The position numbers were made by a program, and so were the translations under genes. Positions 1-10,875 of a stretch of DNA of 64,000 nt are shown one piece after another. The notes beneath the pieces are model-generated. The model was given only the letters and a program-made list of their open reading frames with translations, was not told the DNA's origin and made no database searches. Source of the stretch: Molossus alvarezi (Eukaryota > Chordata > Mammalia > Chiroptera > Molossidae); NCBI GenBank assembly GCA_037176705.1, contig CM073885.1:93124501-93188500 (forward strand), given 5' to 3'. Position 1 is the stretch's first letter, and each line of letters opens with the position of its first letter.

Positions 1-568
1 ACTCCTAGGAATATACCCTAAGAATTCTGAAACACTAGTCAGGAAGAATATATGCACCCCTTTGTTCATAACAGTGCTTTTCACAATAGCTAAGACCTGA
101 AAACAATCTAAGTGCCCATCGGTATATGTACCAGCTGTGGTACGCATGCACATTGGAACACTACGTAGTTGTAAGAAAGAGAAATCTCTTACCCTCTGAG
201 ACAGCATGGATGAACCTGGAGAGTATTATGCTAAGAGAAATAAGCCAATCAGAGAAAGACAAACATTACATGATCTCACTTATATGTGGAATCTAATGAA
301 CAACATAAACTGATAGACTAAATAGATCCAGAGACATGGAAGTAGGAAACAGATTGACAAATCTCAGTGGGTAGGGAGAAGGAGAGTAGGAAGAGATTAA
401 TTGAAGAATTTATATGAATATGTGCAAAGCCCCTGGACACAGACTATAGGGTGGTAAAGGCCTGGGTCAGGTGAGAACTGGGAGGAGGGGGACAAGGGAC
501 AGAAAAATGGGGGACATCTGTAATACAACAATACAAATTTAAAAAATTAAAATAAATAAATAAATAAA
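1..568 (+). mobile_element. LINE-1 3' end, cut by the window edge
   Basis: The end of ORF2 and the 3' UTR of a LINE-1 are seen. The recognisable text runs from the ATATACCCTAAGAATTCTGAAAC-like ORF2 segment through the GAAATAAGCCA and TGATCTCACTTATATGTGGAATCTAA region. A purine-rich GGGAGGAGGGGGACAAGGG stretch and an A-rich tail with AAAT repeats (about 540-568) follow. The reading frame is broken. The 5' part lies outside the window, so the left TSD cannot be seen. Confidence 0.9.
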
Positions 569-1577
569 TGACAGTTTCTGGAAAAATAAAATGGAAAACC
601 CAAATAATTAACATAATTAAAAATATTTGAGATTCACAGAGAATAATTCCAGAAACTTCATTTACTATCTATGCTGCAGAGAGAGTGCAAAGAAGAAAAG
701 GATCAGTGGTACCAGAGCCTTTAAAAAATAAAGATAACTTTTCCCAAATCAAGACATCTGATGGTGTAGATGAGGAAGACAGGAAGATAGACCACCTTAA
801 GTTTTAGAATTTCCAGGAGGAGCAAAATAAGATCTAGACATAAAAAACATTGCTTTAAAATTTTAAAACTGGGTAGCTGGGTGAAATTGCAGATTAGCCA
901 TAAGTAAAAATAGATATAATATAGTAAAAGATGAATCTGAAGAAATTTTCTAGAATCAAATATTAATTTATAAACCAATCAAATTAAAGAAAGATTTAAA
1001 ATATGAAAAATAGAATGAAAAGAGCTAAAGAGAGGCCTTGAAGAAACTAAGGATGATATAAAATAATTATTTTTAGAAATAATGGCTAAGAATGTTCCAT
1101 AATTGAAGAAAAACATGAACTCTTAGATTTGAGAAAAACACAAAAGCAGGATACCTACCTAGACAGACATGAATATAACTACAGAAACCAAGGGCAATGA
1201 CACAGTATAAAGTAGCTGAAGGGAAAAGACAGATTATCTACAAACAAATGAAAATGAACAGCAAAAGCTGCATTAATACAAGGGATCATGAACAAAAACC
1301 TTTACAATTGAGTGGTTTTTATTACTATTTTTATATTCAGGAAATTGAGAAAATAAATGATAAATGTTTGAATACACATATAATCGCAATCTATATAGCC
1401 ATAAAAGTAAAAAAAAAAAAAAAAAAATAGAGCCAAAGTTATCAACATAATAATCATTTTTATGCAGAATAATAGGCATTCATAAAGGTAAATATATCTA
1501 TGTGAGAGGAATTCCCAAGTTAGTGTAACAAGGTTTCAAACTATGCAAGTCCATGCTATCTGGGGAAGGGGTGGGGT
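569..1577. other. AT-rich non-coding stretch, possible old LINE-1 remnant
   Basis: No gene is seen. From about 1062 to 1290 the order AATGGCTAAGAATGTTCC, then AAAACATGAACTC, then AGCAGGATACCTAC resembles the ORF1-region text of old mammalian L1M (or HAL1) elements on the plus strand, but it is very diverged. A pure A run of 19 bases occupies 1409-1427 and could be the tail of this relic. The rest is unassigned. Confidence 0.4.
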
Positions 1578-1586
1578 TATAAAAGG
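1578..1586 (+). promoter_or_regulatory. TATAAAAGG core-promoter-like motif
   Basis: TATAAAAGG matches the canonical TATA consensus and is preceded by a G-rich GGGGAAGGGGTGGGG stretch (about 1562-1576). It stands at the left edge of a block with no recognised repeat (1587-2340). It could be a decayed promoter, for example of an LTR or an unknown transcript, or chance. Nothing in the sequence shows that it is used. Confidence 0.25.
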
Positions 1587-2340
1587 TTCAGCCAAAAAGC
1601 AAGGTTACTCTGTTTTCCTCCAGCATTGCCCAGGGGGGTGGGTGCTGGCCAGCAGACACACATTTCTGGTCAGCCTAACAGACCCCACCCTGCAGTGACC
1701 CCCGGAGCATCACCACACCATCGCCTCGGGCATAAGGTCACTCAACAAACACTCCTCCCAATTACATTTAATTTTAAGGAGAAATGAAGAAGGAAAAAGA
1801 CCAAAACGAGAGGGGACTAAACGTTGAAGATTTCATTATCAATATTATTTATTGTGAAAGTCCTGTGGAAGGAAAGAGGGCAATGGGGCCACCGTATAAG
1901 TCAGTTCAAGGAGGGACAATGCTGCCTCTAGAATTTGCAGAGCAGGCCCAGCAAAGGAAATAAAAACTAGATAATGCCACTGAAGTGAGAGCACAACATT
2001 GGGAAAGTTTATATGTTATAGCTGTATTTTTTTAAGTTATGTAGAAAAATGATCGGTTACTTTGAGGAGCAGAGGTAGAGATCACGAGAAAAGCGGGACA
2101 GGTATTTCCAAGTTCATTCGCATTACAGCATTTCGTGAAGTAGTGTAACCCAAACCTTTGGAAAGTGGGAAATACTCTTCGCTTTATGCCATTTCAGCTT
2201 ATGATAGGTTTTGTAGGAATGCTTTCCTTTGGGGTCGTTGGTAAAACCTGCAATGTTGTTCAACAGCTACATGAGGTCAAGGAACAAGGAGCTGATCATA
2301 GACAAAGGCAGTTAAGGATTGCTAGGAGCCTAAATTAAGA
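1587..2340. other. Unidentified block, somewhat GC-richer
   Basis: The segment is less AT-rich than its neighbours, notably the part at 1620-1740, which is rich in C. It has no long open frame and no repeat I recognise. An AATAAA hexamer occurs near 1958-1963. Options are an old LTR, a decayed retrocopy or unique host sequence. Confidence 0.3.
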
Positions 2341-2360
2341 TAGAGATAATATATTTTAAT

Positions 2361-2807
2361 CTTTTTATTCATTGATTTTAGAGAGAGAGGAAAGAAGAGA
2401 GAGCGAGTGACATTAATTTTTTTTCCACTTACTCATGCATTCGTTGGTTCATTCTTTTTTTTTTTTTTTTTTATCCTCACCTGAGGATATTTTTCCATTT
2501 TTTGTTCAGACAAATGGGAAGAAGAGAGAGGAAGAGGAGAGAGAGAGAAACATCGACGTGAAAGGGACATATCTAGTGGCTGCCACCTGCATGACCAACC
2601 AGGGCTGGGGACAAACTGCAACCGAGGTACGCACCCTTAGGGGGAACCTAACCCTGTCTCTCTGGACCACAGGCCGACGCTCTAACTGCTGAGCCAAACC
2701 GGCCAGGGCCCATTGGTTCATTCTTGTATGAGCCCTGACGGGGGATTGAACCTGCCACTTTGGCTTACAGGGATGACACTCTAACCAACTGAGCTACTCG
2801 GACAGGG
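2361..2807 (-). mobile_element. tRNA-derived SINE (third type), split by a younger SINE
   Basis: Read on the minus strand, the head at 2807-2726 has a GTAGCTCAGTTGGTTAGAG A-box region and a GGTTCAATCCCC B box. The tail (2443-2361) is CT-rich and ends in AAAATCAATGAATAAAAAG. It is flanked by a 20-bp TSD with one mismatch, at 2341-2360 and 2808-2827. The head differs from the two common Ves types in this window. A type-B Ves interrupts it at 2457-2712. Confidence 0.85.
2457..2712 (-). mobile_element. Ves SINE, type B, nested
   Basis: Minus-strand copy with the head GCCCTGGCCGGTTTGGCTCAG and the tail stem-loop TCCTCAGGTGAGGA (complement at 2474-2487), ending in a T run of about 17 on the plus strand. 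The 13-bp TSD TTGGTTCATTCTT lies at 2444-2456 and 2713-2725. It is younger than the surrounding SINE because it splits it. Confidence 0.95.
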
Positions 2808-2827
2808 TAGAGATAATATAATTTAAT

Positions 2828-3194
2828 AGTTCAGTGAGCACAATATAATTCTTTTCTAGAAAATAGTTGTTAGTTTTAACCCAAGTTAGGTGTAAGTAGG
2901 CAAAGAAAAAAAAATGGGGGTGGGAGGGATAAAAAGTTAGCTAGAAAGTGGCTGGCATTTTATTATAGAAACTCAACTGGATAAGAAAATAAGTGAAAAT
3001 GGATAGAGGGTATAGGGTTAGACTGTGAAAATGAAAATATCTAGGAAATAAAAATCCTGATGCTATCAAAGTGATAGAAATAAAGAAGTGAGAAAGTTAT
3101 AAGAATAGGAGAGTATGATTAGAAATTAATTTTTCTCACACAGTAATTCTCTATCTCATTATTGTGTTGTTTTCAGCACCTATTAATACTTGGG
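2828..3194. other. Non-coding, no recognised element
   Basis: AT-rich sequence with short purine-rich patches (for example around 2905-2935). I see no gene, repeat family or long open frame. Confidence 0.5.
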
Positions 3195-3330
3195 GTTTTC
3201 TTTCTTCTCGAGGACTGAAATCTTGTTTGGCTCATTTACTGATGTATCTCGACCACCTGGAGTGCTTGCTGGCACAGCAAGTGTGTTCAGTAATTATTTT
3301 TGAATATCTGAATAATTGCTGGAATTTCAT
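3195..3330 (+). mobile_element. L2 LINE 3' end relic
   Basis: The order GGACTGAAATCTTGTTTGGCTCATT, then GATGTATCTC, then GCACAGCAAG, then CAGTAATTATTTTTGAATATCTGAATAA follows the classic 3' end of L2, with its tail of the TAAATATTTGTTGAATGAAT type. It is strongly diverged, as expected for this ancient family. Confidence 0.6.
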
Positions 3331-3462
3331 AGGTGTGGAAACCTTGGTGTGGCTGATTAAGGAGAGGAATAGGTTTACAAAATAAGGAGACTTCATCTAA
3401 GAGAATGACATGGGAAACACTGATGACGGAGCTGGATGGAGTACCTCATTCCTAAAGCATGT

Positions 3463-3700
3463 AGTGTGGTGTGTCAGTGAACAGCGAGGCCTCTGGAATG
3501 GAGGTAAAACACTGGGTTTGGTACTGGCTCCACAATGCAGTAGGAGAGGGACACGCCAATGAACTTCGTCATTGACAGCCTCTATTTCCTCATTCACTGA
3601 AAAGGTATAAAACCTTCATAACATTTTTATAGGGTAGAATTAGATAATAATATACATATGCCTTGTGTCTGGTGTACAGTAATGCTCATTATGTGTTAGA
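3463..3700 (+). mobile_element. MIR SINE relic
   Basis: It shows the MIR order: GTGGTGTGTCAGTGAACAG head, CTCTGGAATGG, a core resembling CCTCTATTTCCTCATTCACTGAAAAGG, then ATAGGGTAGAATTAGATAATAATATACATATG and a GTGCCT-like CTTGTGTCTGGTGTACAGTAATGCTCA 3' part. Diverged and without a TSD. Confidence 0.75.
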
Positions 3701-3820
3701 TATTTTTAAATGATCTTCAAATCACTGTGATGTAATATCTATATCTCATTTTTACACAATGACACTATTTTTAGCAATACTTTAACGATCTCAAGAAGAT
3801 TTAATAATTTGTCAACTCTA

Positions 3821-4041
3821 GCCCAGCCGGTGTGGCTCATGGTTGAACATTGTCCCATGGACCAAGAGGTCACTGCTTTGATTCCCAGTCAGGGCACATG
3901 CCCAGGTTGTGGGCTCGATCCCCAAAGGAGACATGCAGGAGGCAGTCAATCAATGTTTCTCCCTCATATGGATGTTTCTATCTCTCTCTCTCCCCCCTTC
4001 CTCTCTCTCTAAAAATCAATAAAAATATATTTAAGAAATAA
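3821..4041 (+). mobile_element. Ves SINE, type A, with TSD
   Basis: Full-length copy: GCCCAGCCGGTGTGGCTCATGG head, B-box region TTTGATTCCCAGTC, CT-rich middle, and tail AAAAATCAATAAAAATATATTT. A 19-bp TSD with one mismatch is at 3802-3820 and 4042-4060. Open frames across it are incidental. Confidence 0.95.
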
Positions 4042-4060
4042 TAATAATTTGCCAACTCTA

Positions 4061-4937
4061 AGTCAGACAACCATATCTACTAAGAATTAATAATATATCT
4101 CCTACTACTTTTATCAAGGAGCAAATCACCATGACAATGATAGTAATAGACCCAACTCATGGTGCCTTGTATATAAAGATGACTTTAGTACTATAGACCC
4201 AGCGAGGTACTAACATTGTCACTGTAAGTGTTTAGTCATACCAATAAGTTCACAAAACATTTCTGAATATAACTCTGTCTTTAAACTCCGATGTATCTCA
4301 TCACATATGGAACATGGTATAATGTAATTGGTGTTTCCAACATGCTTACAGCCATTGCATACACAGAGATGATGTCCTGACTCCCGTGAACACCTACAGT
4401 AAGGGACACTGTATTGAAAGAACAAGTGCTTGTCCTAAGAGATCCAAGAATGAGCCTTAATCTCTGATGGCTGAGCTAATGTTCACTTTAAACTTTCTCT
4501 TTAGCTTCTTACAAACTACCCTGGCTTCAAGAAACAAAAGGACATACAGTATCATCTAAAACATGTTAAAAGTGTATTCTGCCTTCTGATTAGCTAATCA
4601 AAAATGATGTGTCTAAATAATTGCATGTGAGAAAGGCATGAATGCTAGTACACTCACAATTCTTCATCAAAGGTGTTCCAGACTGTTAACCAAAGCATTA
4701 TTTTAGATAAAAAAGAATTAAAAAATTATCCACCATAAATGACTAGAAATTTACCATCCGTTGCTTAAGGGCCTTGCGAATTTATTGCTAGAAACCCTAC
4801 CACCATGTGAAAAGTTAAAAAATAAAGTGTATATACACACTTACACACACACACCGATATATTCACAGATAGGCAAACCTATCAATTGACAAGAGAACAT
4901 GTTCAGATAAGAAAACAATCATTTTCAAAAGTGTACC
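4061..4937. other. Non-coding, no recognised element
   Basis: AT-rich sequence without a supported gene. A short CA-rich patch is at about 4836-4855. Confidence 0.5.
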
Positions 4938-5119
4938 GAAGACTGACAGATCTCAGAGGGGAGGTGGGGAGGACGGGAAGAGATCAACCAAACATATGTG
5001 CTTAGGTGCATAACCCATGGACACAGTAGTGCGGTGAAGCCCTGGGGGTCAAGGGCAGGGGAGGGAGGCAAAGGGGTGAGGACAGGGAACACCTGTATAG
5101 AGTCAATAATAAAAAAATA
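4938..5119 (+). mobile_element. LINE-1 3' UTR fragment
   Basis: Short 5'-truncated L1 end: GACTGACAGATCTCAGAGGGGAG, GCATAACCCATGGACACAG, a purine-rich GGGCAGGGGAGGGAGGC stretch, ACACCTGTATAGAGTCAATAATAAAAAAA. It parallels the tails at 361-568 and 24421-24618. No convincing TSD. Confidence 0.8.
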
Positions 5120-7456
5120 AGAATTCAGTTTTTTACATAATACTAATGTAATATAGGTCTATTATTCTTAAGAAAGAAAAGACCAAACAGTAGTGGTGGA
5201 AAGATGAGACGCAATCATTTGTTGGATGGTCCATTCTCTTACGGCACCATTTTCCCACCAAGCTGCCATCGTTTCTGGAGCTCATGGTTGTCCTGCACTC
5301 AAAGGCCACTTCATACATTCAGAGCAAAAGGGAAAAGCTAATAAATCACTAGAGCACTTTGACATACGTGGATATTGTTCATGTCCACAAGAGATGCAAG
5401 AATAAAAAGAAATGCTATTTCTTCATCCTTTTTCACTTGGCATACATACAAAAGAAAAACATTTTGGGTTCATCTGAACATTGGGACAAAATTCATTTTT
5501 TTTTTCTATAATTTTTGCAGGAACTGTTTGGTCAAGTAAATTACCGAGTGTGTCTTTGCCTGAAATTAAAATGTCAAAGTATCACTTTCTATAGCATATT
5601 AATTTAGTGTGCCTTTAACTGAAAAGTTATCATACTGGAACAAAAAAAGATGTTGTCAAAAACAGTACAAATATTCAAGCGCTATTATGCTAAGCCGTTA
5701 ACTGAGCAGGCATTGTGTTAAGTAGATCTGTTTTTCTCCCCAACTTATTTTTAGCTCCCTATATTTTTCTGAAAGGGATAACTGAGCCCAAGACATTAAC
5801 AAAATATCTACAACATTTTTTCAGGGAGCACAGATTTCACAACACTGAGCTCTCGGAAGACAATTCACAGTCCCTTTTTCTTAATAAAAACACACATAAT
5901 TGCTAATGGAATAGTCTGTTCACGATGGAAAAGCAACAGTATTATCACATGCTTATCATACCTGTAAGCATCAGAATTGTAGAAGTCAAGGATGTTGTTG
6001 CTTTCAGTAAGGACCCAAAACAAAATGAGAAAAGGCTCGAGGTTTTTATTAATTTGACGACTATTGCTAGCCAAGGTGCAATTACTTTCTGTAAAATTAT
6101 CCCAAGATTAAAAGTATTGCTTCCCCAGCCCCACACTGGGGTCTGATATGCTTAGTGATAGTGGCTGTGGAGACACAGTCTCTTTTGCTTCATTAGTTCA
6201 TCATCCAGAATACCCAAGGGACTAGAGTAGAGATTTTACCCAATTTGGCAGTAAGGAAGATGTACACAATGTTGCTACAGGCAGAAAAAAGTTTGGTCCA
6301 CTGACCCATGAGGTAAATAAGCTGTTTTTTCTTGGGCACAGACTACTTTCAGCATCATTAGTAAAGTCACAATCTGCATGTCAGATTAATTTGTTCTCTC
6401 TTCACCTTACGTTGATCAGCAAATTAAGTTTCACACTCATCACCTAGAGCAGTTAACACGTAGTAGTGTCAAAGTCCATGACTTTTCCCCACTATAATTC
6501 CTTAAACTGCTCTTTCTACAGGTCCTATTTAAGAGAGCCTGGTAGTGTTTATTTCAAAGCAATCATTTGAAATGAAGTTTCCCAGGCATGTCTCGGATTT
6601 TCTCAGTGTTGAGAGGTAGAGTTTGGAGACAGTTGTAAATTTCAGTTTCAAAGTATATTTCATGGTTTTACAGGATGAGTGCAATAATTATTTAAACAAC
6701 AAGTGTAGTCTTAACATCTTAAATATTCTATGAATTTGCATCAAGGAAACCCAGAGGTGTATCATCAATCCCTGGACTGTATTCATTTACATAAACAGCC
6801 AAATGTAGAGGCATCACATAAAAGCAAATCCTAAAATGAACCAAATGTGCGCTTTTAAACTACTCTACTTATAATATTATGTTTTCTATTACCCCAAAAG
6901 GGAGTTAATAAAGAAGGGATTTTGCTGAGAGTCTATATTCCAAGTGTTTTTATAGAAACTCCCTTTATATCAAAGTTTCATAAACATAAATATATGAAGA
7001 GATCTACAATAAAGCATATGTTAAGTAACACAGGGGAGATATATTTTATTAATACACAATATGGCTTTGTATTTTATGACCATATTCAGAGGATGATATT
7101 GTAATAAAAAGACCAAACTAAGTACTTTTGTGAAGTTATAAAATTATTTAAAAACAACATAAAACAAGACCAAAAACAGGTACTTTTTGGCCTTGATATT
7201 TGGAAAGTATTTGCTAATTAATTTTGAATAATATGTTCTCCTGTAGGCTGAGAATTTTGATTTTAAGACATGATATGTGTGTGTGAGAGAGGTGGGAATT
7301 TAGAAAGGATTCCTTCAACACATCACAGGTAAATCTCAGAAAAGGGCTCCAGCTTCCTCACATTGTAAGCATCACAATATTGATAGTGTGGTGTGTATAT
7401 GATACTGTGCTTTGTAATTGCTCAACCTTTCCAAGTGGAAATTAAAATCCATGACC
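5120..7456. other. Non-coding stretch, no recognised element
   Basis: About 2.3 kb with no repeat family I recognise and only short chance open frames (73 codons or fewer). It may hold unrecognised ancient repeats or unique host DNA. No splice-bounded exon is supported. Confidence 0.5.
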
Positions 7457-7470
7457 AAACCTATATATTT

Positions 7471-7686
7471 TTATTTTTCTTTATTGACTTTTAGAGAAAG
7501 AGGAAGGGAGAGGGGGAGAGAGAGATAGAAACATCAATGAGAAAGAACATTGACTGGCCGCCTCCTGCATGTACCCTACTGGGGATTTGGCCCACAACCT
7601 GGGCATGTACCCTGACCAGGAATCGAACTGGAGACCTCTTGGTGCATGGGTTGATGCTCAGCCACTGAGTAACAACCAGCTGAGAT
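7471..7686 (-). mobile_element. Ves SINE, type A
   Basis: Minus-strand copy: tail TTTCTTTATTGACTTTTAGAG, GA-rich middle, B box GGAATCGAACTGG, and head GGTTGATGCTCAGCCACTGAG ending in AACAACCAGCTGA. The probable TSD AAACCTA-T/G-AT-A/C-TTT is at 7457-7470 and 7687-7700 with two mismatches. Confidence 0.92.
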
Positions 7687-7813
7687 AAACCTAGATCTTT
7701 AATCAACATGTATGACTATCTTCTATTTCCCTCTATGTCTTATAAAATGTTGAAGTTCAAGAATTATCTTCTGCATTCAGTTATAAAACTAAATGTTCAT
7801 TTTCCTTATGCTT

Positions 7814-8174
7814 TGTTATGCACTAAATGTATGTGTCCCCTCAAACTCATATGTTGAAGCCCTAAACTCCACTGTGATGGCATTTGGAGATGGGGCCTTT
7901 GAGAGTTTAAGTTTAGATGAGGTCATAAAGGTAGGGGGTTTTACTGTGGAATTAATGTCCTTATGAGAAGAGAAAAAGACCAGAGCTCGTTTTCTCTCTG
8001 ACATGTAAGGATACAGCAAGAAGTCAGTCATCTGCAAACAAGGAAGAAGACTATCACCAGGAACCAAATCTGTTAACAGCTTGATCTTGGACTCCCCAGT
8101 TTCCAGAATTATGAGAAATAAGTCATCTGTTACTCAAACCCCCCAGTCTGTAGCTGCCTGATCTGACTAAGACA
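7814..8174 (+). mobile_element. Solo LTR of an ERVL-MaLR-like element (MLT1/MST class)
   Basis: 361 bp beginning TGTTATG and ending CTAAGACA, so it has the TG...CA termini of an LTR. Internal landmarks are TGTGTCCCCTCAAACTCATATGTTGAAGCC, a GATGGCATTTGGAGATGGGGCC segment, CTTATGAGAAGAG, GACATGTAAGGATACAGCAAGAAG, and TTCCAGAATTATGAGAAATAA near the 3' end. This order is that of old MaLR-type LTRs. No 5-bp TSD remains and there is no internal viral sequence. The exact subfamily was not resolved. Confidence 0.75.
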
Positions 8175-8860
8175 TAAAACTCATCAAGTTTTTAGCATTT
8201 GGCATTTCTTCAAATGACATCGATTTCATGTACTCAACTACACTTTTGTGTACCATAAAGATGGGATATGGAATATGCCTATTATCATGGAATGTTAATT
8301 CTGATACTGTAGTCTCTACAACTCTGTAGAAAAGACATACTGTCAATACAAAATACCGTGAAGTTTTCTGTCTCTTTCAATTTCAGAAAATAGTAATGTA
8401 AATGTAAGGTAGCATGTTTTTATAACTAAATTTTTGGAGAATGCAAAAATATTTCTCTTAATTTATGTTAAATAACCCTTATATATTCAATTTATTTGGC
8501 CTATTATTTTCTTTACTTATATTTAAATGTCCATAATATTTCAAATAGTAAAAGGAGTCCAGCAATTATTATTGATGAACTTGCAAATTAACTGGATCAT
8601 TTCAGTTGAATGTAGTAATAGTTTTTAATAATGAGTGTTTCTATGGATCTCTAAGCAATGTATAAATTTTCATAAATGTACAAATTAAATACGCTGATAC
8701 CTTTCATTAAGTGTTTTGTTATTGTCTTGTTACTGGAGGAAATAATTTCTTCCACAGTGTTACAGGAAGTGAATTTTAGGGACACGCATGTAAGAGGATT
8801 TTAAGCACTAGTGGCAAGATTTCTTAGAGTGAAATCAAAGGGAGGACTTAGGGGAGAAGA
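8175..8860. other. AT-rich non-coding, no recognised element
   Basis: I see no gene and no repeat family. Confidence 0.5.
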
Positions 8861-9725
8861 CGCAAGATCACTGCAAAGGGAGTGTGCCTAGACTGGGCTA
8901 CCTAGACTCAGGAAAGGAAGTTATAGAGGTGAAAAGGAGAATCCTTAAAGCCCATTGCTTCCTGGCTGTAAGTCTTGTGGGAATCCTTAGAGTTCAGGAA
9001 AAAATAAAGCAAAAGCATGGCCCAAGAGAAGGAAAGGTGTGCAGGGCACAGATGCCTCAGAAAAGGCTGCTGCACTTGATGAGGTGTTTCTTGGGCGAGT
9101 ACAGCAACAGAAGCTGGTTGCCATTGTCAGTCTGCCCCCATGTACATACACCATGCCTGATGCCTCATCCACGACCAGGTGGTTTAGCTCTGTTCCATTT
9201 GGGGAGAAGTTCAGTTCTGGGGCCACCGGCCTACAGGCCCACACCTGTGCCCACCAGGACTAGGAGGGCCATTACCCTAGCACCCAAGGCTCTGTTAATC
9301 CAGCACAGTCTCTGTTCCCAGCTGTGCTCTGGCCTACACAGCTGCCAAAAAAAGATTGGGGCCTTTGTTAAACTTTTCTATATTTATTTGGGCTTAGAAG
9401 AGAGTAGGCTTTCTTTCAAACTGTCTAGTTTCTTTCCTGGCTTTTCCCAGGCTTGTGTCCTTATCCTTATCCAATCTTTTTCCAAAATTTTTCTAGGTTC
9501 GTCTCCTCCACTTTATGGTCACCATCTTGGCTTCTACTGTGCATGCACATAGGCAAATCTACCCTACACCCCCCACAGTGGGGCAGACTCCCCCTGCATG
9601 ACAGTAAAGCTTATTCAGGCTTAATCAGACATCTGCTTCTGATTGGTTTGCTGCCTGCTTTTTCGTTAATATCTAACTAATTACTTACTATAACAGTTTA
9701 ACTCAGTATCTCTGATCCCCCAGTA
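8861..9725 (+). other. Unidentified GC-richer block with a 222-codon open frame
   Basis: The block stands out from AT-rich flanks. Frame 8884-9552 is open for 222 codons, but its first codon is GTG. The first ATG is at 9052, leaving 166 codons. The translation matches nothing I know, has no clear domain and holds many Cys, Ser, Pro and Leu. Near the right end, CACCATCTTGGCTTCTACTGTGCATG, then CATGACAGTAAAGC and a CTGATTGGTTTGCTGCCTGC segment look like parts of a retroviral-type LTR. An LTR or decayed retrocopy is therefore more likely than a host gene. Confidence 0.35.
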
Positions 9726-10170
9726 AGATTTAAGGAAATCAAACACCTCATACAGGAATGAATGTGTTAATAATATAAATGAAGAATATTTATTACATTT
9801 CTAAGAGACACAAGCTCGTCAAGAGTATATATTTTTTATATATCCCTTACATCAATTCACTTGATTGGTATATGCTAAGTTCTTAGTACATTTTCTAAAC
9901 TGATTAATTAACAGAAAGTACTAGGTACCTTATAAGACGTAAGGTGTTAAAAACTGAATACAGTGAAAGCTTAGCCCTCAAAGAAATTATAGTCTAACAG
10001 AAGAGCTTATAGATACTGAGAGCTAATCAAACTAATTAGTAATGAGAATAAAATACAGATGTATATGATTCATTCAAATAAACATAATTCCATATTTTAC
10101 AGCACTAAAATGATAGGCCTATAAAATTCTACCAAAAAAGTAAAAACCATCATTTATAAACTTTGAATAT
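9726..10170. other. AT-rich non-coding, no recognised element
   Basis: No gene or repeat is recognised. Confidence 0.5.
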
Positions 10171-10184
10171 TCAATATAGTTCTG

Positions 10185-10404
10185 TTTTTTAAAATATTTT
10201 TTTCTTTATTGATTTTATAGAGAGAGGAAGGGAGAGGGAGATAGCTGCAAACACCAATGAGAGAGAACATTGATCTGTCACCTCCTGCATGCCCCCCACT
10301 GGGGACTGGGCCCATAACCTGGGCATGTGCCCTGACCAGGAATCAAATTGGTGACCTCTTGGTGCATGGGTTGATGCTCAACCACTGAGCCACACCAGCC
10401 AGGC
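10185..10404 (-). mobile_element. Ves SINE, type A, first of three at one site
   Basis: Complete minus-strand copy with head ...GAGCCACACCAGCCAGGC and tail TTTCTTTATTGATTTT. Its flanks share TCAATATAGTTCTG (10171-10184) and TCAATGCAGTTCTT (10405-10418). Confidence 0.93.
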
Positions 10405-10418
10405 TCAATGCAGTTCTT

Positions 10419-10480
10419 TTAAGAGCATATTTTTATTGATTTTTTTTTTTTTATCCTCATTGGAGGACATTTTTGCATAG

Positions 10481-10521
<41 letters not shown>

Positions 10522-10861
10522 TCCATGTGAGAGAGACACATCAACTGATTGCCACCCACACAACCCCAACTAGGACGGGGACAAACTGCAACCAAGGTAC
10601 GTGCCTTTAGCGGGAACCAAACTGGGTCTCTCTAGATCACGGCCAACGCTCCAACCGCTGAGCCAAACCAGCCAGGGCTTTATTGATTTTTAGAGAGGGA
10701 GAGAGAAACATCAATGTGAGAGTGAAACATCCATCGGCTGCTGTCTGTACACCCCCCACTGGGGATTGACCCTGCAACCCAGGCATGTGTCCTGACCCAG
10801 AATCAAACTGCAATCTTTCAGTGAACAGGATGTCGCCCAACCAAGTCACACTGTCCAGGGC
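10419..10861 (-). mobile_element. Ves-like SINE, split by a type-B copy
   Basis: Minus-strand copy whose body is 10679-10861 and whose A-rich tail includes 10425-10444. The right flank TCAATGTAGTTCTT (10862-10875) repeats the same target site for a third time, so this insertion reused the site next to the first SINE. Confidence 0.88.
10445..10678 (-). mobile_element. Ves SINE, type B, nested
   Basis: Minus-strand type B with head AGCCAAACCAGCCAGGGC. The tail stem-loop is TCCTCATTGGAGGA (10454-10467, plus strand) and there is an AG run at about 10487-10516. The 13-bp TSD TTTATTGATTTTT lies at 10432-10444 and 10679-10691, inside the tail of the older SINE. Confidence 0.93.
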
Positions 10862-10875
10862 TCAATGTAGTTCTT

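Noticed and set aside
8884..9552. A 222-residue protein gene
   Set aside because: The frame starts with GTG, has no recognisable domain, no splice context and no conserved homologue that I know. It is kept only as an unidentified block.
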